The notes below the pieces were generated by a model, which saw only the letters and a program-made list of their open reading frames with translations, did no database searches and was not told where the DNA came from. A program made the translations under genes and the position numbers. 64,000 nucleotides of DNA from Tubulanus polymorphus (lineage: Eukaryota > Nemertea > Palaeonemertea > Tubulaniformes > Tubulanidae): positions 5,699,414-5,763,413 of the forward strand of contig NC_134034.1 in the NCBI RefSeq assembly GCF_964204645.1. Direction: 5' to 3'. Positions 12,644 to 26,200 of this stretch are shown piece after piece; the stretch's first letter is position 1, and each line of letters opens with the position of its first letter.

Positions 12644-14548
12644 CTAATCAAAGGAACTTCGCAGTATACTAGGTCACCGGTGGTCTGAGCTGATGAACAA
12701 TTTTGTATTAACCGCTTCACAACAAAACTGTACCGTATATTTATGGCTATGGCTATATAGCTATCATATCCAGGAAAATTTAGGGTAGCCTATTTTCCTG
12801 ATATAATCACTAAACAAGACCCAAGGGCATCGAAACCAGGGTTATGATATGATACGTTTCCGCTTCGAGTTTAAATGCGGAAGTTAATTCAAGATATTGC
12901 TGGTAGATTCGAATTCTTCGATAATACGTCATCTGTCAAGGTGGTGTAGGTCATCAAATACAGTTGAGCAATAAAACCGTAGTATAGTGTTTGTTTGTCA
13001 CATAAAGAACATACGCGCAGGCAATGCATATGCACAGGGTGTCTTTTCAATTCGTTTACATTAAAAACGTTTTGCCTATTTTGTTACATTCAATCTGTGA
13101 CTGCTATTAGATTATGGTTTTATGAACGTGCTGGAAGGTAAACAATAGAGGAAGGTAGGTTTGGTGGTGTGTATATCTTGCTTCAAGGCAGCTGTTGAGT
13201 GAAACTGCACCCATCTAAACATACTATATGCCGAATCATGAATATGCATCTGTAATATTCATATGGTACAAAATGAATAGTAAGACTTTGTTATAATAGA
13301 TACACGTGAATATATGTATACGTGTGTGAGAGTATCTTCAAATATTGCATTTGAAAAATGGCGCTCTGAACGTGCTTTGGGCTCGATTGAAATACCTTTT
13401 CGCGTTAGTAGCCTCGATGCCAATGGCGCATTCACGAGAACAATTTCATCAGTAAGTTTTCGCTTTTTGAGACATTTCACATAATATCTAATTTAGTTCG
13501 TGCATTATAAGGCCAACCATACTAGGAAATAACATTTGCTAAGATGACATGAAATTGTTCTGGTAGGATAATAATGCACGTCATCTTCTTGGAATGAAAA
13601 CTTGCCTTGCGCTGAAAAATTTTGTCAACAGTGTGCAACGTCGAATTAATCGTAGGCCTACTTGGTAACGTCTCATTGTGTGAATGACTGGGATTTTAAT
13701 AAAAATTCATTGATAAGTTCGTGACGAAGTTTTCAAGCCAAGCGATAGTTTGTGGTATCCTTACTCCAAATAACATTTTCACTTGGCCCGCCAATTATCC
13801 TATAGACTCCGTTTTAGATTGAAATCCATTGCCCACTTATTCTACAGATTATTTTCGGAACACCCGGGCTACAAAAAAGAAACAACTTCCATTCAATTTG
13901 ACACACAGGACAAGCGTTCCAGTTTAAAATAGTCGATTGATAGAGAATGCAAATTTTCAAACCTCCTTGCATTGGTCGATTGGTCAATGGTCGTTATACC
14001 GAATGTAACCTCGACCACAATTTTTAAAAAGAATTAACTCAATTACTGCTCGTACCACCGCCGTTAAGATTGATCAAAGATACGGCACATTTTACTAGAA
14101 TGAATATCGTGCCCTATTTCATATATTTGCCACCTACTTGCTTCAAATGGAATGCGTCCCTCCATAAACCATAGCAAACGTTTGCTGCTATATGTTTAGA
14201 GAATCAAGTAGCACTTATTCGTAAAAATGTATGTTATGTTGATATAGTGAGGTTTTTCTCTCGAGAAACTGACAATAGATGCGTTGGCCAAACAATGATA
14301 AATTACGAGGAGAGACGGAGGGGTGGATCTAGGAAGGGGGGCTTCCCATTGGGGTTGCCACTGTCTTCGTTGAAAATATTTTTTACCTAGTTTCTTTAAA
14401 CAATGAATAAGTTACACCAATAGCTATACCATGTTACACAAAATGACAAAATATATAATTGATTTCTACAAGTACATGTATATATAAAAGGTAAAATAAC
14501 AGCAGGGCAACCAGGAAGAAGGCAAGCAGAGCTTGTTATATCGGTTGT
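12644..14548. other. Intergenic DNA without a recognised gene
   Basis: No exon-like signal found. At 14318-14350 there is one more diverged end of the GGATCTAGG MITE family. Confidence 0.35.
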
Positions 14549-16108
14549 AGGTAAAAATCCCCAAGGTAAAAATCCCCAAATATCCAATGTAGGTAAAAAT
14601 CCCCACTTGGTGATATTCAAGAACGTTTCAAAAGCGAGATGTTTCTCCAATTTTATCAATTTGCAATAAGACTGAAATATATCTGATCTGTGAAATGAAA
14701 TCTTTGTCGTGATGAATTCTTAAGTAAACTCTTAGAATTAATAAGTAAAATGAACCTTTTACAACCGAACTGGAATATTTTTGAACTGTGAACTCTTGTT
14801 AAATTGTGGTATAATTTAGCTGTGCGATGCCATGAATTATTAGTAATAATGAACTTTTAATTTTGAATATTTTAGATGCAAGGTTACTAACATATTTGAA
14901 ATGTGCGATGAACCCTTTCATTAAGCTGTGGGCCCAAGTCGGATATAGCATAGTATAGTGCCTTGGCGTAGAGTTAATAAGTTGTGCGGTTAATGTATCA
15001 GCGCATTAATACATTGGCGCATGAATATATTGATAATTGGGTATTAATGCGCAGCAAAGGAACAGTTCATGTACAGGTTGACCGACGACTAGTGACAGTT
15101 TACTAGTACTGTTGGTTGTTTGTTGGTTGGCCCATTGAAGAGATGATAGAGTGCATATCTCACCTGCTGGTTGACGGTCGACGGATGACACCATGCAATG
15201 TTGTCGCCAATTTATGTACAAGGATCGTGGTGACAAAAATGAGAGACGATAGAGCGCATAGACCTATCATCCGCTAGTTGACGGTCGACGGACGACACGT
15301 CGCAATGTTGTCGCCAATGTATGTACAAGCATCGTGGGTTGACTGGTTGACGGGTGACCACAAAACACAAACAAACAAGAGAAGTAAATCTAAACCGAAA
15401 CAGTAAACTATAAGCATCAGCTGCGAAAGTTTCATTTTTGATTTTGAAAAAAAGAGCCAGCACGCATCGACGTCGTTCTGTAGCAATGTGAACAATGCCA
15501 TATTTCACCGTCCTCACGTTTTTTTTTTGGGAGGCGCATCTCACGATGACAGTGATGAAAAAAAATAATGAATCTCCCGTGAATTTGAATGCTTAACCGT
15601 GTTGAAACTAATATCAGAGAACTGGAATTGACTAAAGAAAAATAGAAATGCAATTTGTATTTTAAGTATGGGGTTTATCATGTGTTTGGTCACGTGATGT
15701 GTTTGGTGTATGAGGTTAAGAGATCGTTAATAGTTAATTTGTCGTTGACACATGGAATGTTAATGGCTGGCGATGTGAATGTGTCGACATGACAACTTTC
15801 TTTGGGTTACACATAAACCGTACAACGCGCATACGCGAAGGAACTATACTATGCAATACCCTACTTGAGCCAAGCTGTGCGATAACTTTAAGTACTAATT
15901 TAGTATAAATGAACTGTCAATTTGTAGTATGTTTTAATGCGCAAATAGTATTGTTTGTGTGCTTGTGATATCCTATGGTCTTCCACAGTGAAATATGAAT
16001 AAATTGGACTCCATTTTAAAGGAGGGGGATTTTACCTACGTTGAAGAATTGGGGATTTTTACCGAGGGGATTTTATCCTTGGGGATTTTTACCCGGGGGA
16101 CTTTTACC
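14549..16108. mobile_element. 1.56 kb element with repeated GGTAAAAATCCCC inverted termini
   Basis: The left end holds three spaced GGTAAAAATCCCC copies (14550-14605). The right end holds four in reverse complement (16026-16108). The interior is AT-rich and contains a tandem duplication (15128-15340). A related but diverged element lies at 46790-47640. No transposase frame is visible, so it is non-autonomous. Confidence 0.6.
15128..15340. repeat. Two-copy tandem duplication, period about 107 bp
   Basis: Both copies contain GTTGACGGTCGACGGA, GCAATGTTGTCGCCAAT and TATGTACAAG in the same order and spacing. The first has TTATGTACAAGGATCG, the second GTATGTACAAGCATCG. It lies inside the GGTAAAAATCCCC element. 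Confidence 0.7.
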
Positions 16109-17200
16109 GCTAACCGGATACCGCATGCTCTTAATTTGTTATAGATCGACTTTAGCACTAATATGGTCCTAAATCTAAGCCGCGTGTGCAAACTGACCCC
16201 ATGATAACCACTCTCTTCGACCATCGCAATGGTTGACGATCTATCGCGTAACAGTTGCTTTGACCAATTGATTTGCTGTCAGGGTACTCGAATAGAATCA
16301 TATCAAATCCATTTTAAGATATTTCATCTCCATACGTAAATAATTACGGCCAGGTCAAACTCAAACAGCTGAGAATCATCCCACACCATTTTTGTTTTTT
16401 TTTAATGCTGGCGGATATGGGAGTTCGAAGAGATAGTGATCCTTTGCGGAAGACGCCTCGTGTGTTAAATGTCACGGTCGCAGTATGAAATTATCTACTA
16501 CACCACAGAGTGTCATGAAGCACGGGTCTTCATTACAATCTTAAATCTTTCACAGGCGGGTTAACGCAATAACCACGACTAATGATAACAAATACTTATT
16601 TCGGTGAAAAGATACAAATCAATTAGAAATTCTAGTGATCTGCCGATAATCTTTAAAGTACATATAGTAAAGGCCTACAAACAACTGGCTTCCGTTAAAG
16701 TGCATATCACCCCATCTGCAATGATGAGTCCATTGTGACCATACACAGCATACTCTCGCATGTTAGCGCTCAGTTGTAGTTGAAAATGATAATTGCTAAC
16801 GTAAAGACCGCTAGTCGATATAAATCGGGGATTTAAATGTAAGATGATGGATCTTAGATATAGCAAACAACGAAATATAAACTCCCCGATCTCGAGAGTA
16901 AATCGAGGTCGCGGTCAAACGGAGATAAACTAATGAGCAATGTCCATATCTCATGTCGACAAGCAACGTATGTTCAGTGTCTCATAAAAACACACATCGC
17001 AATGGACTATTGTTTGTAGATCGAATTAAAAGTAGTTCTGATAGAATCTTTTGGCGGTAGGCTAAATATCGTTCTGGTCTCTGTATTTATCATGCCGCCG
17101 ATAAGTTGTTGAATTATCCGTAAACCGTAGAAACAATATTCTTTCTGTTTGATTTTTGATAGGTTTCTTGGCTATTATTCAGTGCTGTATTTTACTGCAG
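16109..17200. other. Upstream flank of the MATE gene
   Basis: No coding exon recognised. The first coding exon of the transporter is preceded by TTTACTGCAG at 17191-17200, a good acceptor, so an untranslated exon and the promoter probably lie in or beyond this stretch. I cannot place them. Confidence 0.35.
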
Positions 17201-17208
17201 GCGATATT

Positions 17209-20200
17209 ATGGAACAAGAACAGGGTAAAACGAAAAGTGGTTGCGCTACGTACTGTATCCCAGATGAACATCTTGATGGAACTACGGATGATATGGAAAT
17301 GGAACCACCGTGTGGTAGATGTTCCTGTGTCCCGGAATGGTTCCGACTTGAAGCCGTTTGCGTCATCAAACTCTCTTGGCCAATGGCAAGTACACTAAAC
17401 CTAACTTTTTAGCTACGTGAATTTACTCACGTTACGTTCAATATCACTGATCGGATACACAGTCAAGTGAAATGTATATCTTTAAAAATAATAAGTAGAT
17501 TATTTCTTAGCTCTGCCTTTTTACTGTGAAAACCGGTTCAGAATGTCAACGGGGTACCGTATTATGTATATAATATCACATAGACATAGTCAGTGGATAA
17601 AATGTTGGTTCCTCATTTGTGGCTAATCTATACTTGATTTCATAATATCTAGTGATTGATACATAATGTCTAGCTAACATATGATATGTGATTGTACGTA
17701 TAGTGCGATAGTGCGACGAGTTTATATACGTACACAGATTGAGGTCATCCAGCCAAAGTCCCCATTTGTTTGTTGGTTAGTTTTCTTTAACGACGTTTCC
17801 TGCTTCCCAAGTCTAACCATGGACGTATAAACTAGATCTAGTTTATACGTCCATGGTCTAACCATGATGGCCATTGAAGGTTTGACCATAACTGTAATTG
17901 GGAGCAGCCTGCGGCTCTCGAATCCGCTTGTCATTCAGCACTGCGAATGCAACAGCGATCACGTGTGCTACTGAGCTACTGCTGAGGCCACTACGTTAAT
18001 TGCCACGTGATTGTTTATTTTACGTGAAATGCTTAAACATTAAAAATAATGTTATCATATAATCTACATTTATCATAAGTATTGCTATATTTTCGCGTTT
18101 AACGTACGTATAATGTAAGTGATATTGAATTTGATAAGTATTTGATTTAGCGAATCACAGAAATAGCGGGCGTTTTTCTTTAAATTAAAGAAAAACGCCC
18201 GCTATTTCTGTGGATTAAATCCGGTTGTAGAATGAGAGACGAGTTAACTATTTTATTTGACGCACGAGCTTACGCTACTTATGTAAAGAACTAGTAGCTT
18301 CATCAGGTGAATGAGTCATTCACCTAATTCACCTGATGAAGCTATAATTTCTTAGTAGCGAAAGCTTGTGCGTCAAATAAAATAGGTAAACCTATATAGC
18401 ACCACTCAACGTCTCGTTGCCAGTACATTCAATATGAAGAAGTGAGATGACCAACTGATTAAGTTGATTATGCTTATCATAGAATTCATATCAATGTGGC
18501 AATTCAATTTGATTTGAGTTCTATATATTCACATGTTCACCCATGGGATAAAATGGGGTCACTATAAAACAGACGACTTAGGATTAGTGCTGCTCTTAGA
18601 TGATTTAATCTAATTTGTCATTTAATATACTAACTATATCAATATTTTTCACGGGTGCCAGTTACCCTGTAAATTTGAATTGTGTCTCAAATGCACTGTG
18701 TTGTCTTAAATGGACATTTACTTATTGTTGTTGGAATTTTGTTATAGGTAAATTTTGTTTTTATTTTCTATTATGTTCTTTCGATAAAAAAGCGTCTTTA
18801 TATTGCCAGATCCCTTAGTCATTGACTTGCTTTTTCGAGTGATCATTTTTCGAGTGATCATTTCAATCGAGCTCTCTTAGATTATGGATGGAAAGATTAT
18901 TTGATACCATCATTTGTAAACAGCCTAATTTCATTTATCAATTTTGGTCGCTTCGTAAGTGTTTGAAAACCAGCCAGGCGTGGTCTACTAGAGACCCATT
19001 ATCCGTATATCGAAAATACATAAGGAGTACTCTTCATGTATTTTTGATAATATGTTAAGAAGACATTCTACTGATAGGTATTCCATGACAAAAATTTGTC
19101 TGTTAACATACGTAGATTATCCTATAATATTCAATCATTTCGGAGTGACCATTTTCTGGGATACACTGTATATATACTAAGAAAACTGACTTCGGGTTTA
19201 TTAACGTCTTGAAGAATACACACATGTATTGCTTGATACTGCCGACGAATGTAATTAATTATATAATGATTTTCTTTCTGGTAAATGTCAAATTTGTATA
19301 CATTGCTATAAAACTGCAGTGTACACTCTATGTGTGATAAGCGTTCTATCGAAGATATTGGTTGTCAAAGGTTTCATCGAAGGTTTGGGTTATCGATGAT
19401 GTGTGTTGTAACCTCTTAAACTCCACCTATACGACGCCTTGCAGCCTATAAAGCGCCTCTTAATGTTCGGTTCGGCGGTTCTCCTGATCTTGGTAGGTAT
19501 ATGGATACCTAACGACAATCAGCTTACCCAATATGGCCACCACGGCCATGTGATTTCGAATTCGTCTTTAGTGTTCTAGACACTACATAAGACCTGCGAA
19601 TTTCTTGAAAGTTGTGGCCATGATAGGTCCATGGCGTACAACTCTTGAAAATCTCAAAATGGCTGCCAAGGCGGATGTCTTAAATGTCTCGTTAGTGCTC
19701 TACATACATCAAGTAACGTGTGATTTCTTTTGAACTAGGTTTAAAATGTTCAGATATTTCTTGCTCTTCCAATTGTCCACCACGGCGGACATTTGAGTTC
19801 CTTTAGTCAGTGCTGTAGACACCACAAATTTAGTTCTATTCTCTTGAAAGTTGGTAGGTGCATTACACCTTCTAATATTAGTTGACCAAAATTCCCGCGA
19901 AGATGGATATCTTTTATACGTTACCCTGGTAGGTCCACAGATTAGACAATCCAATAATATTCAATCAAAAATGAAGTTTCTCGTTGTTCCAATGTGGAGA
20001 GATTTTCTAAACGGAACTTTGCCATATTATTATTTTGCAATTTCTATGAAACGTTGTTCAAATCAGGTTAAGAAATCCAATGACATATTTTATTTCTATA
20101 TTTATAATTTTTTTCGATTTTTATGAATTTGCTAAATATTTACGCTACAGATACTTTTACTGTTATTCATATTCTTTTATTCAGTTAAGCTCCTAGCGTA

Positions 20201-23200
20201 AAAAAAACACAAAAACGTACATGCCCTTTCGTAAATTGGCGGAATTTTTTAATTTATGCAAAAAAATCGTCTGGGAGACCGCTTCTCCGTGCATTCTATT
20301 GAACTAACATACATTGCCTCTTTTTGCTGCGGGGCACTGAGATCACTCTGTGGCTTCCGCATCGGCAAATGTGTGTTACAGTTGAGTAATTGCTTGCCAA
20401 GGAGCGGATCACCAGGGGGGTTAGGGGGCTATTGTCTACTATTACCATCATCTCGACCGAAATTCACGAATGTCAGTAAAACGTCCGATTGAGACACCGT
20501 AGCGTTCTGAAACTTGCTCATGCAACGTTAGTCGTTTATTGGGAAATAAATTCTGGAAATATTGGTCGGCTTAATTCTAAAATCGTTCGATTTATGCAAT
20601 TTTTGTTCCAAGATTTGTAGAATCTGGGATTGTCGTCCTACCTCGAACATGATTTCCAAGGTAAATGGTGGCGGCAGATTTGTTTGGTCGTAAGTCCACT
20701 GTCCACTTAACAGGGAAATCTAAACACCACGAACCTGCCCGTCATGCCTAAAAACATAGATGAGTCGAGCCACCACGCTATGTATTTAAATCTATGTTTT
20801 AATTCTTTGTTTTATTCAGATTCTCACGTCGTTGTTTAACTTCCTCATGGCGCCTATTAGTCTGATCTTCTGTGGAAGGCTTGGTCACGAAGAACTAGGA
20901 GGAGTGGCCCTGGCACATACTGTAAGTAAAGAACTGTGATAAGGCCAAACAGTATTTGATTTTCTCAAGTATTTGATTTTTGATTTTTTTCCATTACCCC
21001 TAGTTTTTAGCCCACTTGGGACTTTAGTCCCAGCGGGCTATTGCGTTCACTTTTCGTCCGTCGTCCGTCCGTTCGTCCGTCCGTAGACGGAATCCAGTTA
21101 TTTTGGGAAGTTTTGAAGACGCTTCAAGGTAATGTCTTGATATTTGGGTTACGCATGTATCTACCCTAGACACATCTTCAGCCCAAAAACTGGCCCTGTC
21201 AGATGCAAGATGGCCGACTGGCAGCCATTGTTGTTCGCCAAAATCAGCATTTTTTACACATTTTTGAACTTTTTGAGGGAAATTTTGAAGACGCTTTGAT
21301 CAATTACCTTGATCTTTCGGATATATGTGAATTCCCCTAGGGCCCATCAGCATAACAAAAATTGGGTCGATTAGACTCAAGATGGCCGTCCTATGACCTT
21401 TTTAGTGCCCAAAAATGTTAATTTTGGCCCAAATTCTGAGTCCTGTAGCTTCCTACTGGTTTATCATTTCTCATTGCAATTTGCGATGGGTATTCTTTGG
21501 AAAGGGATGTTTTATACCTGAGACAGGTATTTTTCATCAGCCAATTATGACGCAATTGGTGTCAGCAGTACTCATTCGTAAGTGGGAACAAGTTTTTCCA
21601 CATTATATTGATACCTAAGCGTATTTTGTTACCACAATCATTTAGAAAATTGTAGCTCATAACGTGTTCTATGATTGTGGTGAGTTTCAAGGTCATTGGT
21701 ATTTGTATATGGCCACCAGGGGGCGTTGAATATGCAATATCTTAGTATTTCTATATTATATTCGTATCAATGCATATTTTGTAACCACAATCAATTGCAA
21801 AGTTGTAGCTCATGACATCATCTATGATTGTGGCAAGTTTTAAGGCCATTATTTATTCTATATGGTCACCAGGGGGCGTTGAATAGTAGAATAACTTAGT
21901 ATTTCCTTATTATATTGGTACCTAGGCATATTTTGTTACCATGATCAATTACAAAGTTATAGTTCGTGACATGTTCTATGATTATGGTGAGTTTCAAGGT
22001 CTTTGGGTTTTGAATACGGTCACCAGGGGGCGTTGAATAGTAGAATAACTTAGTATTTCCATATTAAAGTGGTAACGAGGCATATTTTGTTATCACAATC
22101 AATTACAAAATCGTAGCTGCTGACATGTTCTATGATTGTGGTGAGTTTCAAGGTCAGTGGATTCTGTATATGGTCACCAGGGGGCGTTGAATATTGAAAT
22201 GGTTAGATTGTTGAGCATTTGGAACCACTTCCCAAGTGGGCATGGTGTCCCTGGACCCCTAGTTTTATACTTTTTTCCTAAAACTTGAAAAAGTCCTCAG
22301 TCAATGGAGGCAAAGCCCCAGTGGGCCATTTCGCTTACTTTTTATCCACCCGTAGACAGAATCTCGTTTCTTCAGCAAGTTCGGTGTACGGTATTGCCTG
22401 CTTTTGATATCATTAGTTTATTTATCCTTTACGCGTCTTGAAATTTCCATCGATCCGATGGGAATCAACATGGCTGACTGCTGGCTATTCTGGTTCGGCA
22501 AGATCAAGAAATTTTGCACACCTGAAGAGAGATTTTGAGGACACTTTGTTCACTTGTCCTGTGGATCGGAAACAAGATGGTCGTCTTTTTTTTCGATTTC
22601 AACGTACACGGTTTTTTTATTTTCACGTAGGCAGGTCTCTAGCTTCTTTCTGGTTTGTCGTGCAAGTGGCTTGTCATTGAAATTTTAGAACGATAAAGAT
22701 AAACTTTTGGAAGAGAACTCAAACATATCTTTGGATCAGCCGATTGTAAAGCAATCAACGGTCATCTTTGTTTTACAAATATAATTCATATCTGGATAAT
22801 GCTTTTTTTAGGATAATGTCAACAGGTTTAACTAAAAACCTTAATCTTCAATAATTGCACACTCTCATAGGACACATCTCCTGAATATGAATTCCCTGTA
22901 TATATTGAATATATTGAGTTAAATATTGAGATGTAAATATCGAATTTTTTTTGCCCACTCGGGGGCCTTCGAGTTGTTGTGTCCCAGCGCGTCCGTCGTT
23001 CGTCCGCAGTTGGAACATAGCTTGAATTCGTTGTCTTGATATTCGGTTTATATGCGCACGCTAGGAACATCTGCAGCCCAAAATCCGGCCCGGTCAGATT
23101 CAAGAAGGCTGATAAGCGGCCATTGTAATTCACTAGTTACGGCACTTTTTGCACATTTAAGAAGTTTTCATGGGAAAATGTATTTTTAGCGTGAGTTCTG

Positions 23201-26200
23201 AAACCTGTTACTTACCAATAGTTTGCAATTTTTCATTGAATCTGCGATGGGTATATTTTGGAAGAGGTGTTTCGTATATCAGACGATATTTTTAGGAAAC
23301 TATTAACAGCTTTTAACTTTTAGTCTTGATATTTGATGCTATTGTCAGAATTGTCATAGGACACATCTCGTAACATGGGCTTTGCTTGAGCTATTTTTTG
23401 TCCCTGTAGGTCTTTTTATGTTCAACAAGGGGCTCTGAATAACAGGGTAACGAGGTATTTCCCTAATGGTATCAATGCATATCTTTCTTTGATCGTTATA
23501 ATGATAGGCACGACCACTGGTTTATACATACGCTCGACTGGAGGTGTTGGATGGGGGAAATTACATAGTATTCCCAAATATTGGGCATATTATGCACATT
23601 TTGTAGCCACATTCAACTGCTAGGTTGTAGCTCATGACGTGTTTAATAATTTCGGCGCGTATGAAGGTCATTGGTTTCTGTTAATGTTCACCGTTGAATA
23701 TTGAAATTGTCAGATTGTTGTGTATTTCGGCCAACTTCGGAAGTGGGATGATGTCCCTCGACGATTGGATGTATCACCTTTTCCGGCCTGATTTTTCCAG
23801 CCGCCCGATCTTTTTGAGCTTGATATCTTTGCGCCTCAAAAGAAACATTCTTAACCCATATTTTATAGCATATCCATAAGTCATGCGGTTCATCTGTTGT
23901 GGATTATAGACATTTTTGTTTTCGTACATAGGTTATAAATGCATTTGGTATAATAGTTGGAACTGGACTCTGCGCAGCCTTGGACACACTCATATCCCAG
24001 GTAAATTTATCAGCTATCAAAAATCCAATCACTTCAAACGAGGGACCAACATTTAGAATTTCATATTCAGTAATATATAATCCTTAAAAAGAAATTTCGA
24101 AATGGAATATTTTTTTTCAAATACCTACCAACACAGTACATTCATGTTGTTTTTCTTGTCAATCTATATGTCGGTCCATTTTGGTATTACGTAGCTGATC
24201 TCACCATTCTAAGAAAATGCGTGTTAGGCCTACTAATGATGATCGATAGACATTAAATATCCGGTTCATCTACCTTTTTCCGTCATCAGTTATCCGTTAG
24301 TTATACAAAAATGTAAATTCATCCTTGTTATGGAACTTGACAGGATATTTTGAAACGACTTTAAATTACAGCATACCTATTTTGATTGATATCGAATTGG
24401 TATTGAATTGGACCTGCTACCTTAAAAGGCATTTCTGTCGAAAAATTCAATAAGTTGTTTTTAAATGTATTTTGAGATCAATTTAAGTTTTGTTCTGAAA
24501 CGGTGGAGTTACTATTTCATGGAACATCTTAAGTGTTCCACAGGACATCTACAGATGATCTACAGAGATCTCTATTCGTGTTATAGGCCATAATCAATTC
24601 CTGTGAAATAGAGAGGAATCAACCACTGGCTAGGCTTTGCTTATCATGAATTAGTGCGATATCCGAACATCATAAATTGAAATACGTAATAGCTCAGATA
24701 GCTATCCATCTATATATGTACTTTACCACTTCTGTATGATTCAAGTACGCGGGAACCCACTCAAATGATTATTTTCATTTATGTGCAAGAAGATTGAACA
24801 TGATAAACGTCGGCCTTTTTTTAAATTAAATTAAATTTTGAATTTAATTCCGCAAAAGAAACCGAGGTTTGATACTATTTCTCCACATCGGGAATGCAGA
24901 TATTTTAAAATGACATCCATTCAATTATTTCGCTTATAATGAATAATTCGCTTCCTTTTAAGTCGTACGGTGGAAATAATATGAAAATGATTGGCATTTA
25001 TTTACAACGAGGTTAGTGAACAATATTTGAATGCTATGTATGTGCAATTTAGGCGCTTGTATCTTGTTCTTAATGAATAGCTGATGAATAATGAATAATT
25101 TCAGGTCTAAGGGAGATTTTTTGTTTGTTTTTTTTTGTCGTTTCAGGCATCATCGTCACGACATTGTTCCTAGTTCCCATCTACGTTTTCCACATGAATA
25201 TTACACCATTCCTTATTCTGATTGGTCAACAGCCCCACGTTGCGGTGTAAGTTAAACAATACTGGACCCTGTTCCACAATTATTCAATTATCGGTTATGG
25301 TTCAACGGAAGTTGTAGGAATCTATCACGCTGTTGTGGGAGTGATATCGACTGGCTGTGGCAGGGAAGTGGCAGCGATCAATATTGACTGTCCGTGGTAC
25401 TGGGAATCTATCACGCTGTTGTTCCAGTGTTCAATATTTGTCTTTGGTCACATCGTGTGGATACAGGCACTATAAATACACTAATAATAATAATGATAAT
25501 AATATCGATTGTATGTGGTAGGAATCTATCACGCTGCTGTGGTACAGGTCTTTATCGATTGACTTAGGTGGGAATTTGGCTCTTCAGGCAGAAATATATT
25601 GATCGGCTACGATGTAATGTGTTACGCTTTGAGGTTAACCAGGGAGGTACACATCCTGGTTAAACTCATCGTCGCCCGATTGGTCTAGGCCCGACTTACG
25701 ACCGGGGTGAGCGGATTTGCATGAAACATGGGTGGCTTTGGAAAATGTATATCATAAAAGACTGGCCAAATTGCTTTTTCATTTTAGAATAGCCGGTGAC
25801 TTTGTCCTATATTTCATGCCCGGATTGTTCGTAAGTATCAAATCGTATTTGTTCTGGAATTATTCGATAACACTGATTAACCTTTAGCATATCACTCGAA
25901 TAAAACTACTTGCACTTTAGTATGGTTGCACTTTTGACAACTGACAGATTTGATTATCCTGAATTTAACGTATGCACTTTTTTCCTTTAGTTCAATTTCA
26001 TGTACCAAGTGTTGACGAAATATCTTTATAATCAGGTAAATATTAATAACGATTACATTTTCTATAGCATATTCTATATAAACGAACATTTTAGCGTATA
26101 AACTCCCCATGGTCCAAAACCTTCAGATGATCATTATTCTCAATTTATAAACGCATCCTCTAGAAAAGTATATGTAGTCAGCTAGGATCAAGTCTAGTAT

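Noticed and set aside
15006-15653. Several minus-strand frames including a 110-codon one
   Set aside because: They are produced by the tandem duplication inside the GGTAAAAATCCCC element; no known domain.
17900-17990. Functional tRNA gene
   Set aside because: The B box is mutated and no acceptor stem or anticodon arm pairs properly.
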